Shown here piece after piece: positions 8,706 to 17,846 of a DNA stretch of 40,609 bases. Origin of the DNA: Pseudomonadota bacterium (lineage in GTDB: Bacteria > Myxococcota_A > Polyangia > Haliangiales > Haliangiaceae); assembly GCA_022360315.1 (NCBI GenBank), contig JAKSDA010000566.1:1-40609 (forward strand), read 5' to 3'. The notes under the pieces were generated by a model. The model had not been told where the DNA came from, ran no database searches, and saw only the letters and a list, made by a program, of their open reading frames with translations. How positions within the stretch are numbered: the stretch's first letter is position 1; the number at the start of each line of letters is the position of its first letter. The translations under genes and the position numbers were made by a program.

Positions 8706-9752
8706 ATGAAGAAACGCAACATGGGGACTGTCGCGGTACCTGGTGGAGCCGGGTACATCGGCAGTGTACTGTGCCGGCAACTGCTCGACGTCGGTTACCG
8801 GGTTCGCGTGCTCGATCGCTGCTTTTTTGGCGAACAAGCGCTCGACGGCTGCAGGAGTGCGGGCGGCGACCGCTTCGAGCTGCGGATCATCGACATTCGC
8901 GATGTGAAGCCGGACGATCTATCGGGCTGCATGGCGGTTATCGATCTATCCGGCCTGTCCAACGATCCCAGCTGCGAACTCGACCCGCAGCTCACCGAAT
9001 CGATCAACCTGAGTGGCGGTTTGGCCCTGCTAGAGGCCGCCAAAAAGGCCGGAGTACGCCGGTACATCTATCAGTCGTCGTGCAGTGTATACGGCTCGGC
9101 AGCCGGCACATTGCTCACCGAGCACTCTCCGCTGGCGCCCTTGAGCGCCTACGCCCAGTCCAAGGTCACCATGGAAAAACACTGCAAAGAGGCCCAAGGC
9201 GGTGATTTTTCGGTCGCCATTACCCGCATGGCGACCGTGTTCGGGGCCTCGCCACGCATGCGATTCGACCTCATCATCAACATCATGACCCTGCTCGCCG
9301 ACCGCGATGGTCGGGTGTTCGTGCTCGGCGGCGGTGCGCAGTGGCGGCCGCTCATCCACGTTCGCGACGCTGCGCGCGCCTTTCGGCTCTTGCTCGAGGC
9401 GCCCGACAATCAGTTTGTCGGCCACACCTACAACGTCGGCGACACGCGCCAGAATTACCGGGTCAGCCGGATCGCGCGCATGGTGGCGCAGACAGTGGGC
9501 GATACCGATATCATCACGGTGCCCGAAGATGCCGACAAGCGGAGCTACCGGGTCGATTGCAGCAAATTTCGCGAGACGTTTGGATTTGAGACCAAACTCG
9601 ACCCCAAAGACGGCGTCCGCGAGGTGCTCACCGCCCTGCACGACGAGTCGATCGATACCGGCATTCGAACCAAAACCGTCAATTACTACCGCTATCTGCT
9701 CGATGCCAAGGAAATCCTCGACCGGGTGATGCTCGACGGGAGGCTGCTTTGA
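8706..9752 (+). CDS. Extended SDR: NAD-dependent sugar-nucleotide epimerase/dehydratase
   Basis: This 348-residue protein binds NAD(P) through GGAGYIGS (residues 13-20) and carries the SDR active site as Tyr149-x-x-x-Lys153 (YAQSK), with the serine region SSCSVYGS ahead of it. The residue before the glycine motif is Pro instead of the usual Thr (VPGGAGYIG), a small oddity. The ATG at 8706 has GGGAG 9 bases upstream. The likely role is to epimerise, dehydrate or oxidise a sugar nucleotide, giving the keto-sugar used by the coupled aminotransferase. Which reaction occurs cannot be told from sequence. Its TGA overlaps the TTG start of the next gene. Confidence 0.85.
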   Translation: MKKRNMGTVAVPGGAGYIGSVLCRQLLDVGYRVRVLDRCFFGEQALDGCRSAGGDRFELRIIDIRDVKPDDLSGCMAVIDLSGLSNDPSCELDPQLTESINLSGGLALLEAAKKAGVRRYIYQSSCSVYGSAAGTLLTEHSPLAPLSAYAQSKVTMEKHCKEAQGGDFSVAITRMATVFGASPRMRFDLIINIMTLLADRDGRVFVLGGGAQWRPLIHVRDAARAFRLLLEAPDNQFVGHTYNVGDTRQNYRVSRIARMVAQTVGDTDIITVPEDADKRSYRVDCSKFRETFGFETKLDPKDGVREVLTALHDESIDTGIRTKTVNYYRYLLDAKEILDRVMLDGRLL

Positions 9753-10945
9753 GCAAGTCGAAAGCGGGCAAGCCGGATACCGACAAAGTCGAGTTTTTTC
9801 GCCACAGCGTGGGCCCGGACGAGCGGGCCCGGGTCGCCGAGGTGCTCGAAGGCGTGTTTCTGACCACCGGTGCTGAAGTACGCGCGTTCGAGAGCGAGCT
9901 GGCCGCGTTTCTGAGCAATGACCGCGCTGACCTGCGCGCCCTGGGGGTGAGTTCGTGTACCGCTGCATTGCATCTGGCCCTGCTAACCGCCGGTGTCGGT
10001 CCGGGCGACCAGGTGATCACCACGCCGATGACGTTCATCGCATCGGCCAACGCGGTCATGCACGCCGGTGCGACACCGGTATTTGTCGATGTCGAGCCCG
10101 CTACCGGGCTACTCGACGCAGCCGCGGTGGAAGCGGCCATCACCGGGCGAACCAGGGCGGTGCTCGCCGTGCATCTCTACGGGCACCTGTGCGATATGCG
10201 AGCTCTTCGGGCGGTTTGCGATCGCCACGGCCTGGCTCTTGTCGAAGACGCCGCTCACGCACTCGAGGCCGTGCGGGACGGCGTGCGCCCGGGACAGCTC
10301 GGCGATGCGGCGTGTTTTTCGTTTTACGCCACCAAGAACATCACCAGCGGCGAAGGCGGCGCACTGGTCAGCCGCCACCCGGACCGGATCGACCGGGCCC
10401 GGGTCCTGTCGCTGCACGGAATGTCGGCCGGAGCCGAAGCGCGCTACGGTGATACATATCGCCATTGGGATATGGTCGCGCTGGGGTATAAATACAATAT
10501 GACCAATATTCAAGCGGCCATGTTGCGCCCGCAACTCGTTCGGATCGACCAGCTGCACGAGCGGCGGCAAGCGCTGGCCCGGCGTTATGAAGCGGCGTTT
10601 GCCGCGATCGACGGCATCGATGTTGCCGTCGTGAAACGCGGCGCGACCAGCGCCCGGCATCTATTCACCATATGGGTGCCGGCCCGACAGCGCGATCACT
10701 ATCTCACCGAACTCGGCCAGCGCGGTATCGGGGTTGCGGTCAATTATCGAGCGATTCATCTGCTGAGTTATTTTCGCCGGCGATTTGCGTTCTCGCGCGG
10801 TCAGTTTCCCAACGCGGAGAGCATCGGCGACCGGACGATTTCGCTTCCGCTCTACCCGGGTCTGTCCGACCATCAGCAAGACCGGGTCATCGAGGCCGTG
10901 CGCGATGTACACGCCGGGGTGCAGTCGATACGATCGCCGTCATGA
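9749..10945 (+). CDS. DegT/DnrJ/EryC1/StrS-family PLP-dependent sugar aminotransferase
   Basis: This 398-residue enzyme should transaminate a keto-sugar nucleotide using pyridoxal phosphate and usually glutamate. The PLP lysine is Lys196 in FYATKNITSGEGG. VEDAAHALEA carries the cofactor-binding Asp, and TTPMTFIASANAV is the typical N-terminal motif. The start is a TTG at 9749, supported by GGGAGG six bases upstream and by a TTGA overlap with the SDR stop. Together with the SDR and the PglD-like acyltransferase it completes the classic trio for a 4- or 3-acylamino sugar. Its own stop overlaps an ATG at 10942 that opens only a six-codon frame, because of a 17-bp duplication. Confidence 0.88.
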   Translation: MSKSKAGKPDTDKVEFFRHSVGPDERARVAEVLEGVFLTTGAEVRAFESELAAFLSNDRADLRALGVSSCTAALHLALLTAGVGPGDQVITTPMTFIASANAVMHAGATPVFVDVEPATGLLDAAAVEAAITGRTRAVLAVHLYGHLCDMRALRAVCDRHGLALVEDAAHALEAVRDGVRPGQLGDAACFSFYATKNITSGEGGALVSRHPDRIDRARVLSLHGMSAGAEARYGDTYRHWDMVALGYKYNMTNIQAAMLRPQLVRIDQLHERRQALARRYEAAFAAIDGIDVAVVKRGATSARHLFTIWVPARQRDHYLTELGQRGIGVAVNYRAIHLLSYFRRRFAFSRGQFPNAESIGDRTISLPLYPGLSDHQQDRVIEAVRDVHAGVQSIRSPS

Positions 10946-10972
10946 GTTCACTGCTATCATGAGTTCACTGCT
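10940..10972 (+). repeat. 17-bp tandem duplication at the start of the GT-C gene
   Basis: The bases TCATGAGTTCACTGCT occur at 10940-10955 and again at 10957-10972, so the first codons (Met-Ser-Ser-Leu-Leu) of the next gene are present twice. In the first copy the frame ends after six codons; the second copy opens the real gene. Confidence 0.9.
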
Positions 10973-12761
10973 GCACGCCATCGACCGCTTGCTCTTCGGC
11001 CCGTTTTCTGATTCGCCGGCCGAGCGAGTCTGGACGTTTTGCGTCCGCTTATGCTTTTTGTGCAATGTCTGGCTGGCCTGGCAGGTTTTTCAGCTCTGCT
11101 TGACCAAGGCCTATGCCCTCGACGAGTTTCACTATGTGCACGCCGCGTGGACTGCGCAGACCAGCGGACAATCACTGTTGGAGATGTTTACCCGGGGTAC
11201 TCAGTTTGTCACATCGCTTTTGATCATGCCGTTTGTGCTCTTGGGCGGTGACAATCCGGCCCATATGATTTTTGTCCGGCTCGAGATGTTTCCATTTTTT
11301 GTCACCGCAGCTATTGCGGGGGCCTACCTGGCCGGGCACAGTGCGTTGCCGCGGCGGATGCTGGCAGCCCAGGTCGCAGTATTGCTGGCATTTGCCACCC
11401 AGGTTCACGTCTGGCACGGCATCGAGATCCGGCCCGACATCATCGGCACGATGTTGACTCTGCTCAGCGTTGCCCTGGTCTATCAAGGCCGGTGGCGACC
11501 ACGGCCGAGCGCGTTTGCCGCGGGTTTTGTCCTGTTCTTGGCCTGTTTTGCCTCGACCAAGGTCTTTGTGTACGGCGCCGCCTTTGCCCCGATCGTTTTG
11601 ATCGACGTGTATGGCGCCTGTCGCGGCAGGGAGCAGATGCTACGCAGCGCCTTTTTCTTTGCGGCCGGTTTTGCCACCGGCCTGATCGGATTGATCGCGC
11701 TGCTCGCAGCGACCGGATCGTTTGCTTCGTTCTGGGCCGGATTCTACCAGCATCCGGTTGCACACGAGAAATTTTACCCCGAAATCCCGCTCGAGCACAC
11801 GCTCCAGCCGTTTTTCCTGGCCACGGTGCCGATGTGGATCGCGGGCGCCCTGGGCCTCTTTGCAGTGATCCGCCGCGCGGTCCTTCAGGTCGTGCGCGAG
11901 CGGATCTACCACCGCGATTGGCTGCTCGTCGTATTGTTCTTTTCCACCTGGATGTCCTACATCATCCAGAAAGCGCCCTATCCGTACAGCATGATTCCCG
12001 GCATCGCGCTCCTCGCGGTATTTGCCGCGCGTGGCGTGCACGTGGTGGCCAGCGCGATCTCGCTCGACGAGCGCTCTTCACGCACGACTGTGTGTGTCGG
12101 GGCAGTGGTCGCCGTGGTCGCGATCGCGTGGGCGACTGGTTATCGGCTCGAGCCCCGCTTTACCAACCAGGACCAGATCGCGGCACAGCAGACCATCGAC
12201 CAGCTCACCCAGGTCACCGATACAGCGTATGATCTATCCGGCACCTTTGTGTATCGGCCGCGCGCTCACCGGTTTATCTTTGTCGACAATGCTCGCCGGA
12301 TCCAATTCGGCAAAACACTGCCTGACGAGGTGGCCCGGGCGTTGATCGAAAACGAAACCACGCTCTTTGTGTACGAAGTGCGCTTTCATACTTACTGGCG
12401 CAAGGGGCCGCTCGGTCGCTTTATCCTGCATCACTATCAGCCGTACAGCGGAGACCTCTATCTATGGGGTCGGCGCTGGCCGGTCGAGCACGGCGTGGAC
12501 GATACGTTTCTCGCTGTCAAAGAATCGCGTTATTTCATTCACCCGCCCCACGCAGTGCGCGACGGCGAGTTGCGCATCGACGGCGAGCGGATCTCCGAGC
12601 CGATCATCGAGCTCGGCAAGGGCGAGCACAAGGTCACGTTCGAGCCCGGCCGCGCTCGCTACCGGGCCATCTATCTCATCTGGCTGCCCCGCGACGGCCG
12701 GGTTTTCGATCCGACCAAACCGCGCAAGCCGTTTTCTCTGGGCGCCCGGGTCTTGCCCTGA
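10959..12761 (+). CDS. GT-C membrane glycosyltransferase (ArnT/PMT-like)
   Basis: This 600-residue protein has about ten or eleven membrane helices and a soluble C-terminal domain of about 170 residues. The first periplasmic loop holds ALDEFHYVHAAW, whose acidic Asp-Glu pair matches the catalytic or metal-binding motif of GT-C enzymes using polyprenyl-linked donors. Such enzymes move a sugar from a lipid carrier to lipid A, a glycan or a protein outside the inner membrane. It fits downstream of the GT2 enzyme that would load the carrier. The ATG at 10959 is chosen because the earlier ATG at 10942 is in another frame and stops after six codons. No strong ribosome site is visible, so re-initiation after the DegT gene is likely. 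Confidence 0.72.
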   Translation: MSSLLHAIDRLLFGPFSDSPAERVWTFCVRLCFLCNVWLAWQVFQLCLTKAYALDEFHYVHAAWTAQTSGQSLLEMFTRGTQFVTSLLIMPFVLLGGDNPAHMIFVRLEMFPFFVTAAIAGAYLAGHSALPRRMLAAQVAVLLAFATQVHVWHGIEIRPDIIGTMLTLLSVALVYQGRWRPRPSAFAAGFVLFLACFASTKVFVYGAAFAPIVLIDVYGACRGREQMLRSAFFFAAGFATGLIGLIALLAATGSFASFWAGFYQHPVAHEKFYPEIPLEHTLQPFFLATVPMWIAGALGLFAVIRRAVLQVVRERIYHRDWLLVVLFFSTWMSYIIQKAPYPYSMIPGIALLAVFAARGVHVVASAISLDERSSRTTVCVGAVVAVVAIAWATGYRLEPRFTNQDQIAAQQTIDQLTQVTDTAYDLSGTFVYRPRAHRFIFVDNARRIQFGKTLPDEVARALIENETTLFVYEVRFHTYWRKGPLGRFILHHYQPYSGDLYLWGRRWPVEHGVDDTFLAVKESRYFIHPPHAVRDGELRIDGERISEPIIELGKGEHKVTFEPGRARYRAIYLIWLPRDGRVFDPTKPRKPFSLGARVLP

Positions 12762-12775
12762 GCTGGTTAGCCTCT

Positions 12776-12788
12776 CCGCCAGTGGCGG
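12776..12788. terminator. Small stem-loop between convergent genes
   Basis: CCGCC-AGT-GGCGG forms a 5-bp GC hairpin in the 33 bp between the convergent stops of the GT-C gene and the kinase-like gene. It could end transcription from either side, but it has no T run. Confidence 0.25.
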
Positions 12789-12794
12789 CCGGAT

Positions 12795-13784
12795 TCAGGT
12801 ATCGGAGTATCGGCAAAGCCGGTCGGGATAGGTTCGCCGCCACTCCTCGACCGCTCTGCGAAGCGCATTGACGTGCGATTCCGGTCCCGGATCGCCACGG
12901 GGAGCTGGGCGCAATTGCCAATGATCGTGTCCAGCCTCGATCAAATACAGAATCTCATCGTCCACTGCTCCGGGGTCGAACGTGGCCAGAAGATCACGTT
13001 TATCGCCGCCATCGACAATCGGAAGCCATATCCACCACTCACGCAAAAATGCGTATCGCGTCGCCTGGCCGGGATCGACATCATCCGGCCGAAATCCCGC
13101 TGTGAGGGCCGATGGCTGCGACCGGGAGGTGCCCAGCTTATCGGCATAGTAGGCGAGATATGCGGTCCACGACGGTTCTTCGAGTACAGCGTGGGGAAAA
13201 CGACTGGCGATCAGAGGTTGCCCGGTATCGAGCAAGACCCAGCCGTCTCCACCCCAGCAGAGATTTTTGGGCGAGGGATCGATACAAAAATCGCCTCCGC
13301 GCAGAATCTGTTTGCACCGGCCGAGTGTGTCGATGAGGGCATTCTTGTGCCGACACTCGACAGCATTGGTGACGATGAGGGCTTGTAATGTAGATCCGGT
13401 ATAAAGCGGTTTTAATAAATGGTAGTCGTCCGCGGCAATGATCGGCGCTGTACTGATGCCGGCGAGTTCGGGCAATTGCCGGCTGGCCTCGGCTTCGGCG
13501 GCAAACACTTGACGAAATAGATCAAACGCCGCACGCGCTCGCTTGAGAGCCAGAGAGCGGCCGGTCTTCTGGCAGGTGACCGCGTAGGTCACCGCCATCA
13601 TTCCGTGGCCGAGCGACCGCTCGATCTCCACGCTGTGGCCACCGATCGAGACGATCTGGCCACGCGGCAATGTCTCGGTGCGCGCGACAATATCGCGCTG
13701 CAGCGCAATACTACGCGCCAGACCCAGCAAAAGGCCGGCGTGAAGTGGAGCTAATACCGGGCGATACATACCTCCGTCCCGCAT
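12795..13784 (-). CDS. Atypical protein-kinase-fold protein
   Basis: This 329-residue protein shows worn but recognisable protein-kinase motifs. A glycine loop SLGHGMMAVTYAV (residues 58-70) comes first, then a probable VAIK-type lysine in LALKR (Lys81) and a catalytic-loop-like IDPSPKN (Asp169, Asn173). LLDTGQP (Asp186) stands in for DFG. There is no HRD histidine. It resembles small kinase-like or aminoglycoside-phosphotransferase-like proteins more than Ser/Thr kinases of the Pkn type, and no membrane segment or sensor domain is seen. It may phosphorylate a small molecule or be a pseudokinase. The start is uncertain between 13784 and 13769. It is the last of four minus-strand genes running down from the boxR-like gene. 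Confidence 0.55.
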   Translation of the reverse strand: MRDGGMYRPVLAPLHAGLLLGLARSIALQRDIVARTETLPRGQIVSIGGHSVEIERSLGHGMMAVTYAVTCQKTGRSLALKRARAAFDLFRQVFAAEAEASRQLPELAGISTAPIIAADDYHLLKPLYTGSTLQALIVTNAVECRHKNALIDTLGRCKQILRGGDFCIDPSPKNLCWGGDGWVLLDTGQPLIASRFPHAVLEEPSWTAYLAYYADKLGTSRSQPSALTAGFRPDDVDPGQATRYAFLREWWIWLPIVDGGDKRDLLATFDPGAVDDEILYLIEAGHDHWQLRPAPRGDPGPESHVNALRRAVEEWRRTYPDRLCRYSDT

Positions 13785-13823
13785 AAAACGACCGAATCAC
13801 CGTGCGCTTGCCCGCTTGGAAAG

Positions 13824-13850
13824 CCGGCCGGGTACAATCGATCCGGCCGG
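13824..13850 (-). terminator. Hairpin just after the TerB-like gene
   Basis: The 8-bp arms CCGGCCGG at 13824-13831 and 13843-13850 flank an 11-base loop, starting 1 bp beyond the TerB stop. On the minus strand a short T-containing stretch follows. It may reduce read-through into the kinase-like gene. Confidence 0.4.
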
Positions 13851-13851
13851 T

Positions 13852-14310
13852 TCAGGCCTTTTTGGGAAATAGCGCCTTGCGCAACGAGGCGACCGCGTGC
13901 TCCATCTCGACCAACGCCTCGATCGACTTGAGCGTGGACGCGTCGACACCCAAAAGCTGCGCCGCCCTGGCCGCAGCCGCGCGCTCCTCGTCGGCGTAGT
14001 GGCCGTCAGCTCGCGAGATCTCGATGGCATCGCGGAGCAACATGCGAGCACGCACCCCTCCCTTGGTCATACTGCCCAAAAGATCCTCGAGCTTGGCGCT
14101 GGTATGGTCGAACTTGTCCACTTCATCGATCAGATCTTGGGTGGCACCGAGGCGCCCCAATCCCTTGCGCAGAGCCTGTGCTTCGGCGGCCGGAATCTTG
14201 CCGTCGGCACCGACGATGAGCTTTACTGCCTTGGCGTAGTTGAGAGTCTGATCGTCGGTCTTGGGAAGCCGACCGTAGCGGCTCTTGACTGCACTTGCAT
14301 CATACCCCAT
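13852..14310 (-). CDS. TerB-like (tellurite-resistance TerB domain) protein
   Basis: This soluble helical protein of about 152 residues has the paired acidic 'DG...E' loops of TerB domains: VGADGKIPAAEAQALRKGL and SRADGHYADEERAAAARAAQ. ATG at 14310 is preferred over 14334 because AAGGAG lies 8 bases before it. TerB domains are linked to metal-dependent stress responses and membrane-associated complexes, but most stand-alone members have no known job. Neighbours on the same strand are the isoprenoid-synthase-like gene (62 bp upstream) and the kinase-like gene downstream. No other ter genes are seen, so tellurite resistance should not be assumed. Confidence 0.7.
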   Translation of the reverse strand: MGYDASAVKSRYGRLPKTDDQTLNYAKAVKLIVGADGKIPAAEAQALRKGLGRLGATQDLIDEVDKFDHTSAKLEDLLGSMTKGGVRARMLLRDAIEISRADGHYADEERAAAARAAQLLGVDASTLKSIEALVEMEHAVASLRKALFPKKA

Positions 14311-14372
14311 AAACTCTTGCTCCTTGCTAGACAATAGACGTTATCAGGGTCGATCGATTTCGTCGACCGCCG

Positions 14373-15290
14373 CTACCACCGGAAATACCGCAGCCCAGCG
14401 CTGTGGCGAATAGCGGCGAGAATTCGAGCCTGCTCCCGCGACCAATGGCGGTAAAGCCACGCCCGGTGACACTCGATACGCGCCCCGTACCGGTCGGCCA
14501 GAGTGTCGAGGCGGGCCGGCCACGATCGCGTATACAGGTGCGGGCGCGCGCTTGCCGACGCCCATTCCGCGCCACTGAACATATCGGGCATACCCCGCAG
14601 CACATCGACAATGAACGAACTCAGCCGCCCATCGGCCACATCAGCTGCAAAATCGCGGGTGTCGTCAGCTCGCTGCCAGTTGTCGGACAGACGGTGCAGT
14701 AGTTCGGCAAATCGAGCCCACCGCTTCGGCGCAGCCCGCCACTGGACACGGAGCAGTCCCGCTATCAGACGCCAGTAAGCCCATTCTTTGTCGCGAATTC
14801 GATGTTCGATTGCCGCCAGAGTGCGCACCGGTGCCACCATCTCGCCGGCCGATCGACAGACCATCTCTTCGAGTCGCGCTGCGCGCACCATGCGCCCGCT
14901 CTCGGCGAGCATGATGCGCCGGGCGAACGGATGGCTTTGCATGGCGATCGCTCGCTGCCACAGGCCGAGCGCCGCTCGAACCGTGGCAACCGGTCCGTGC
15001 ACACGCCAGGCAGCGTCCCGCCCGGCCGGATCGGCATCAGAATGGTCGAGCAAATCGTCCAGCCCACGCACCGCAGCGCGAAACAATCGCAGCGAGGTGA
15101 TGATGTGTCGCTGGGTCGCGGCCGGTATTCTGCCCGCATCCATGATGGGCCGAACGATCGGCGCAACCGAAAGCCGACGCTCGAGAAGATAATGCTCACA
15201 GCCGCGAACGGCATCACGCGAAATGTTGCGACCACTGTGGGTCGGCAGATCGAGCATCCACGCGATGCTGGATACGCTTATCTGGCTCAC
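14373..15290 (-). CDS. Class I isoprenoid-synthase-like protein coupled to the box regulator
   Basis: This all-helical protein of about 305 residues has two aspartate-rich motifs in the positions expected of trans-prenyltransferases and squalene/phytoene synthases. DDLLD is at residues 78-82 and DDTRDFAAD at 209-217, followed by VADGRLSSF. The second matches the DDxxDxxxD...GR pattern well. The basic RRG that follows the first motif in polyprenyl diphosphate synthases is missing, so chain elongation is doubtful. The start is GTG at 15290, which overlaps the regulator's TGA (GTGA) with GAGGGAG just upstream, so the two proteins are made together. Its role next to benzoyl-CoA degradation genes is unknown. 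I see the metal-binding motifs; the fold assignment is inference. Confidence 0.55.
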   Translation of the reverse strand: MSQISVSSIAWMLDLPTHSGRNISRDAVRGCEHYLLERRLSVAPIVRPIMDAGRIPAATQRHIITSLRLFRAAVRGLDDLLDHSDADPAGRDAAWRVHGPVATVRAALGLWQRAIAMQSHPFARRIMLAESGRMVRAARLEEMVCRSAGEMVAPVRTLAAIEHRIRDKEWAYWRLIAGLLRVQWRAAPKRWARFAELLHRLSDNWQRADDTRDFAADVADGRLSSFIVDVLRGMPDMFSGAEWASASARPHLYTRSWPARLDTLADRYGARIECHRAWLYRHWSREQARILAAIRHSAGLRYFRW

Positions 15291-16108
15291 TGCTCCCTCG
15301 ATTCGCCCATTGATGGAGCGATAGTCGCAGACTGGCCGACGTCCTGCGACTCTTCGCCGCCAAATTCGCCGGCAATGGCCTCGGATACCGCGGAGACGAC
15401 CTCTTCGACGCTGCATCCCCGGGTATCGATGATGTGATGCGCATTGGCATAAAGCGGCTCGCGAGCGGCCAGGAGAGCACGCAGCTCGGCAAATGCGTGG
15501 GGATTCTTGGCCATGGGACGGGCGTCGCCCTGTTCTAGCACCCGGTTCCAGTGATCCTCCGGCGCAGCCTTGAGCCATACCGTACAGGCACCGGCCAACA
15601 ACATGGAATAGTTCTCGCGGTCGTTGACGATGGAGCCGCCCGTGGCCAAAACTATCGACCGGGGCTCGCCCAGTAGCCGGGACAACTCCTCTTTCTCCAA
15701 CCGCCGATAGTAGCCCTCGCCGTGCATCTCGAAGATCTCACCCAGGCTCAGCCCGGCCGATCGCTCGATCGCGTGATCGACCTCGATGAAGGGAATCGAA
15801 TACCGCACAGCAAGTAAAGCCCCCACCGTCGACTTGCCCGCACCGCGCACACCCAAAAGCGCAATGATCCCACTCCCACGCGACCTGGGCGTGGTCCCGG
15901 CCAGCAGATCAGCTGGACTCATGCCCAGCGCAATCGCCAGATCGGCAAAACGGCGCAGCGAAATATTGCCAGTCCCGGCCTCCAGCTGGGCCAGAAAACG
16001 CTCCGATATGCCCGACTTCTCGGATAATTGACGCCGCGATAAGCCCTGGCTCTCACGCCTTGCCCGAACCCGCGTGCCGATCGCAGCGAGCAGTGCCTCA
16101 TGAGCCAT
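15287..16108 (-). CDS. boxR: BoxR/BzdR-type benzoyl-CoA-responsive repressor (XRE HTH plus shikimate-kinase-like domain)
   Basis: This 273-residue regulator has an N-terminal XRE helix-turn-helix (about residues 8-65, LSRRQLSEKSGISERFLAQL). A shikimate-kinase-like domain follows, with a Walker A GVRGAGKST at residues 86-94 and ATGGSIV. The same architecture defines BzdR and BoxR, which repress benzoate-catabolic genes and release DNA when benzoyl-CoA binds the kinase-like domain. It is divergent from boxC, and a TGCA-N6-TGCA site lies 5 bp in front of its start codon, so it very likely represses both directions. The predicted transcription start falls almost on the ATG, so the mRNA may be leaderless. 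The C-terminal 20 residues are extra hydrophilic sequence. Confidence 0.88.
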   Translation of the reverse strand: MAHEALLAAIGTRVRARRESQGLSRRQLSEKSGISERFLAQLEAGTGNISLRRFADLAIALGMSPADLLAGTTPRSRGSGIIALLGVRGAGKSTVGALLAVRYSIPFIEVDHAIERSAGLSLGEIFEMHGEGYYRRLEKEELSRLLGEPRSIVLATGGSIVNDRENYSMLLAGACTVWLKAAPEDHWNRVLEQGDARPMAKNPHAFAELRALLAAREPLYANAHHIIDTRGCSVEEVVSAVSEAIAGEFGGEESQDVGQSATIAPSMGESREQ

Positions 16109-16113
16109 GAAAT

Positions 16114-16127
16114 TGCACTATAATGCA
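16114..16127. promoter_or_regulatory. BoxR/BzdR-type operator, TGCA-N6-TGCA
   Basis: TGCA at 16114-16117 and 16124-16127 are separated by six bases (CTATAA), and each is part of a TGCACT direct repeat ten bases apart. TGCA-N6-TGCA is the pattern reported for BzdR operators. It covers the -10 boxes predicted for both boxC and boxR, so a bound repressor would silence both. Confidence 0.75.
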
Positions 16128-16145
16128 CTGCTGAGTCGTGAGCAA
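16117..16145 (-). promoter_or_regulatory. Predicted boxR promoter
   Basis: On the minus strand TTGCTC (16145-16140) and TATAGT (16122-16117) are 17 bases apart. Transcription would start about 16110, within a few bases of the boxR ATG at 16108, giving a leaderless or near-leaderless mRNA. The -35 box matches the consensus only in its first half. Confidence 0.4.
16119..16124 (+). promoter_or_regulatory. Predicted -10 box of the boxCB promoter
   Basis: A perfect TATAAT lies inside the BoxR-type operator. No good -35 hexamer is seen 16-18 bases upstream, so the promoter may need an activator or rely on the strong -10. Transcription would start near 16131, the first base of the palindrome. Confidence 0.5.
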
Positions 16146-16172
16146 GCAATAAATTGCTTGCTCACGACTCAG
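16131..16172. repeat. Perfect palindrome, 20-bp arms with a 2-base centre
   Basis: The left arm CTGAGTCGTGAGCAAGCAAT (16131-16150) is exactly repeated in inverted form at 16153-16172, with AA between. It fills the space between the predicted boxC transcription start and the ribosome site (AGGAGGG, 16187-16193). It could be a protein-binding site or a very stable 5' mRNA hairpin. Confidence 0.9.
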
Positions 16173-16194
16173 TTGATCCTATACATAGGAGGGC

Positions 16195-17844
<1,650 letters not shown>

Positions 17845-17846
17845 AA

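Noticed and set aside
13852..14310. Tellurite resistance as the role of the TerB-like protein
   Set aside because: No other ter gene is present, and most stand-alone TerB domains are not linked to tellurite.
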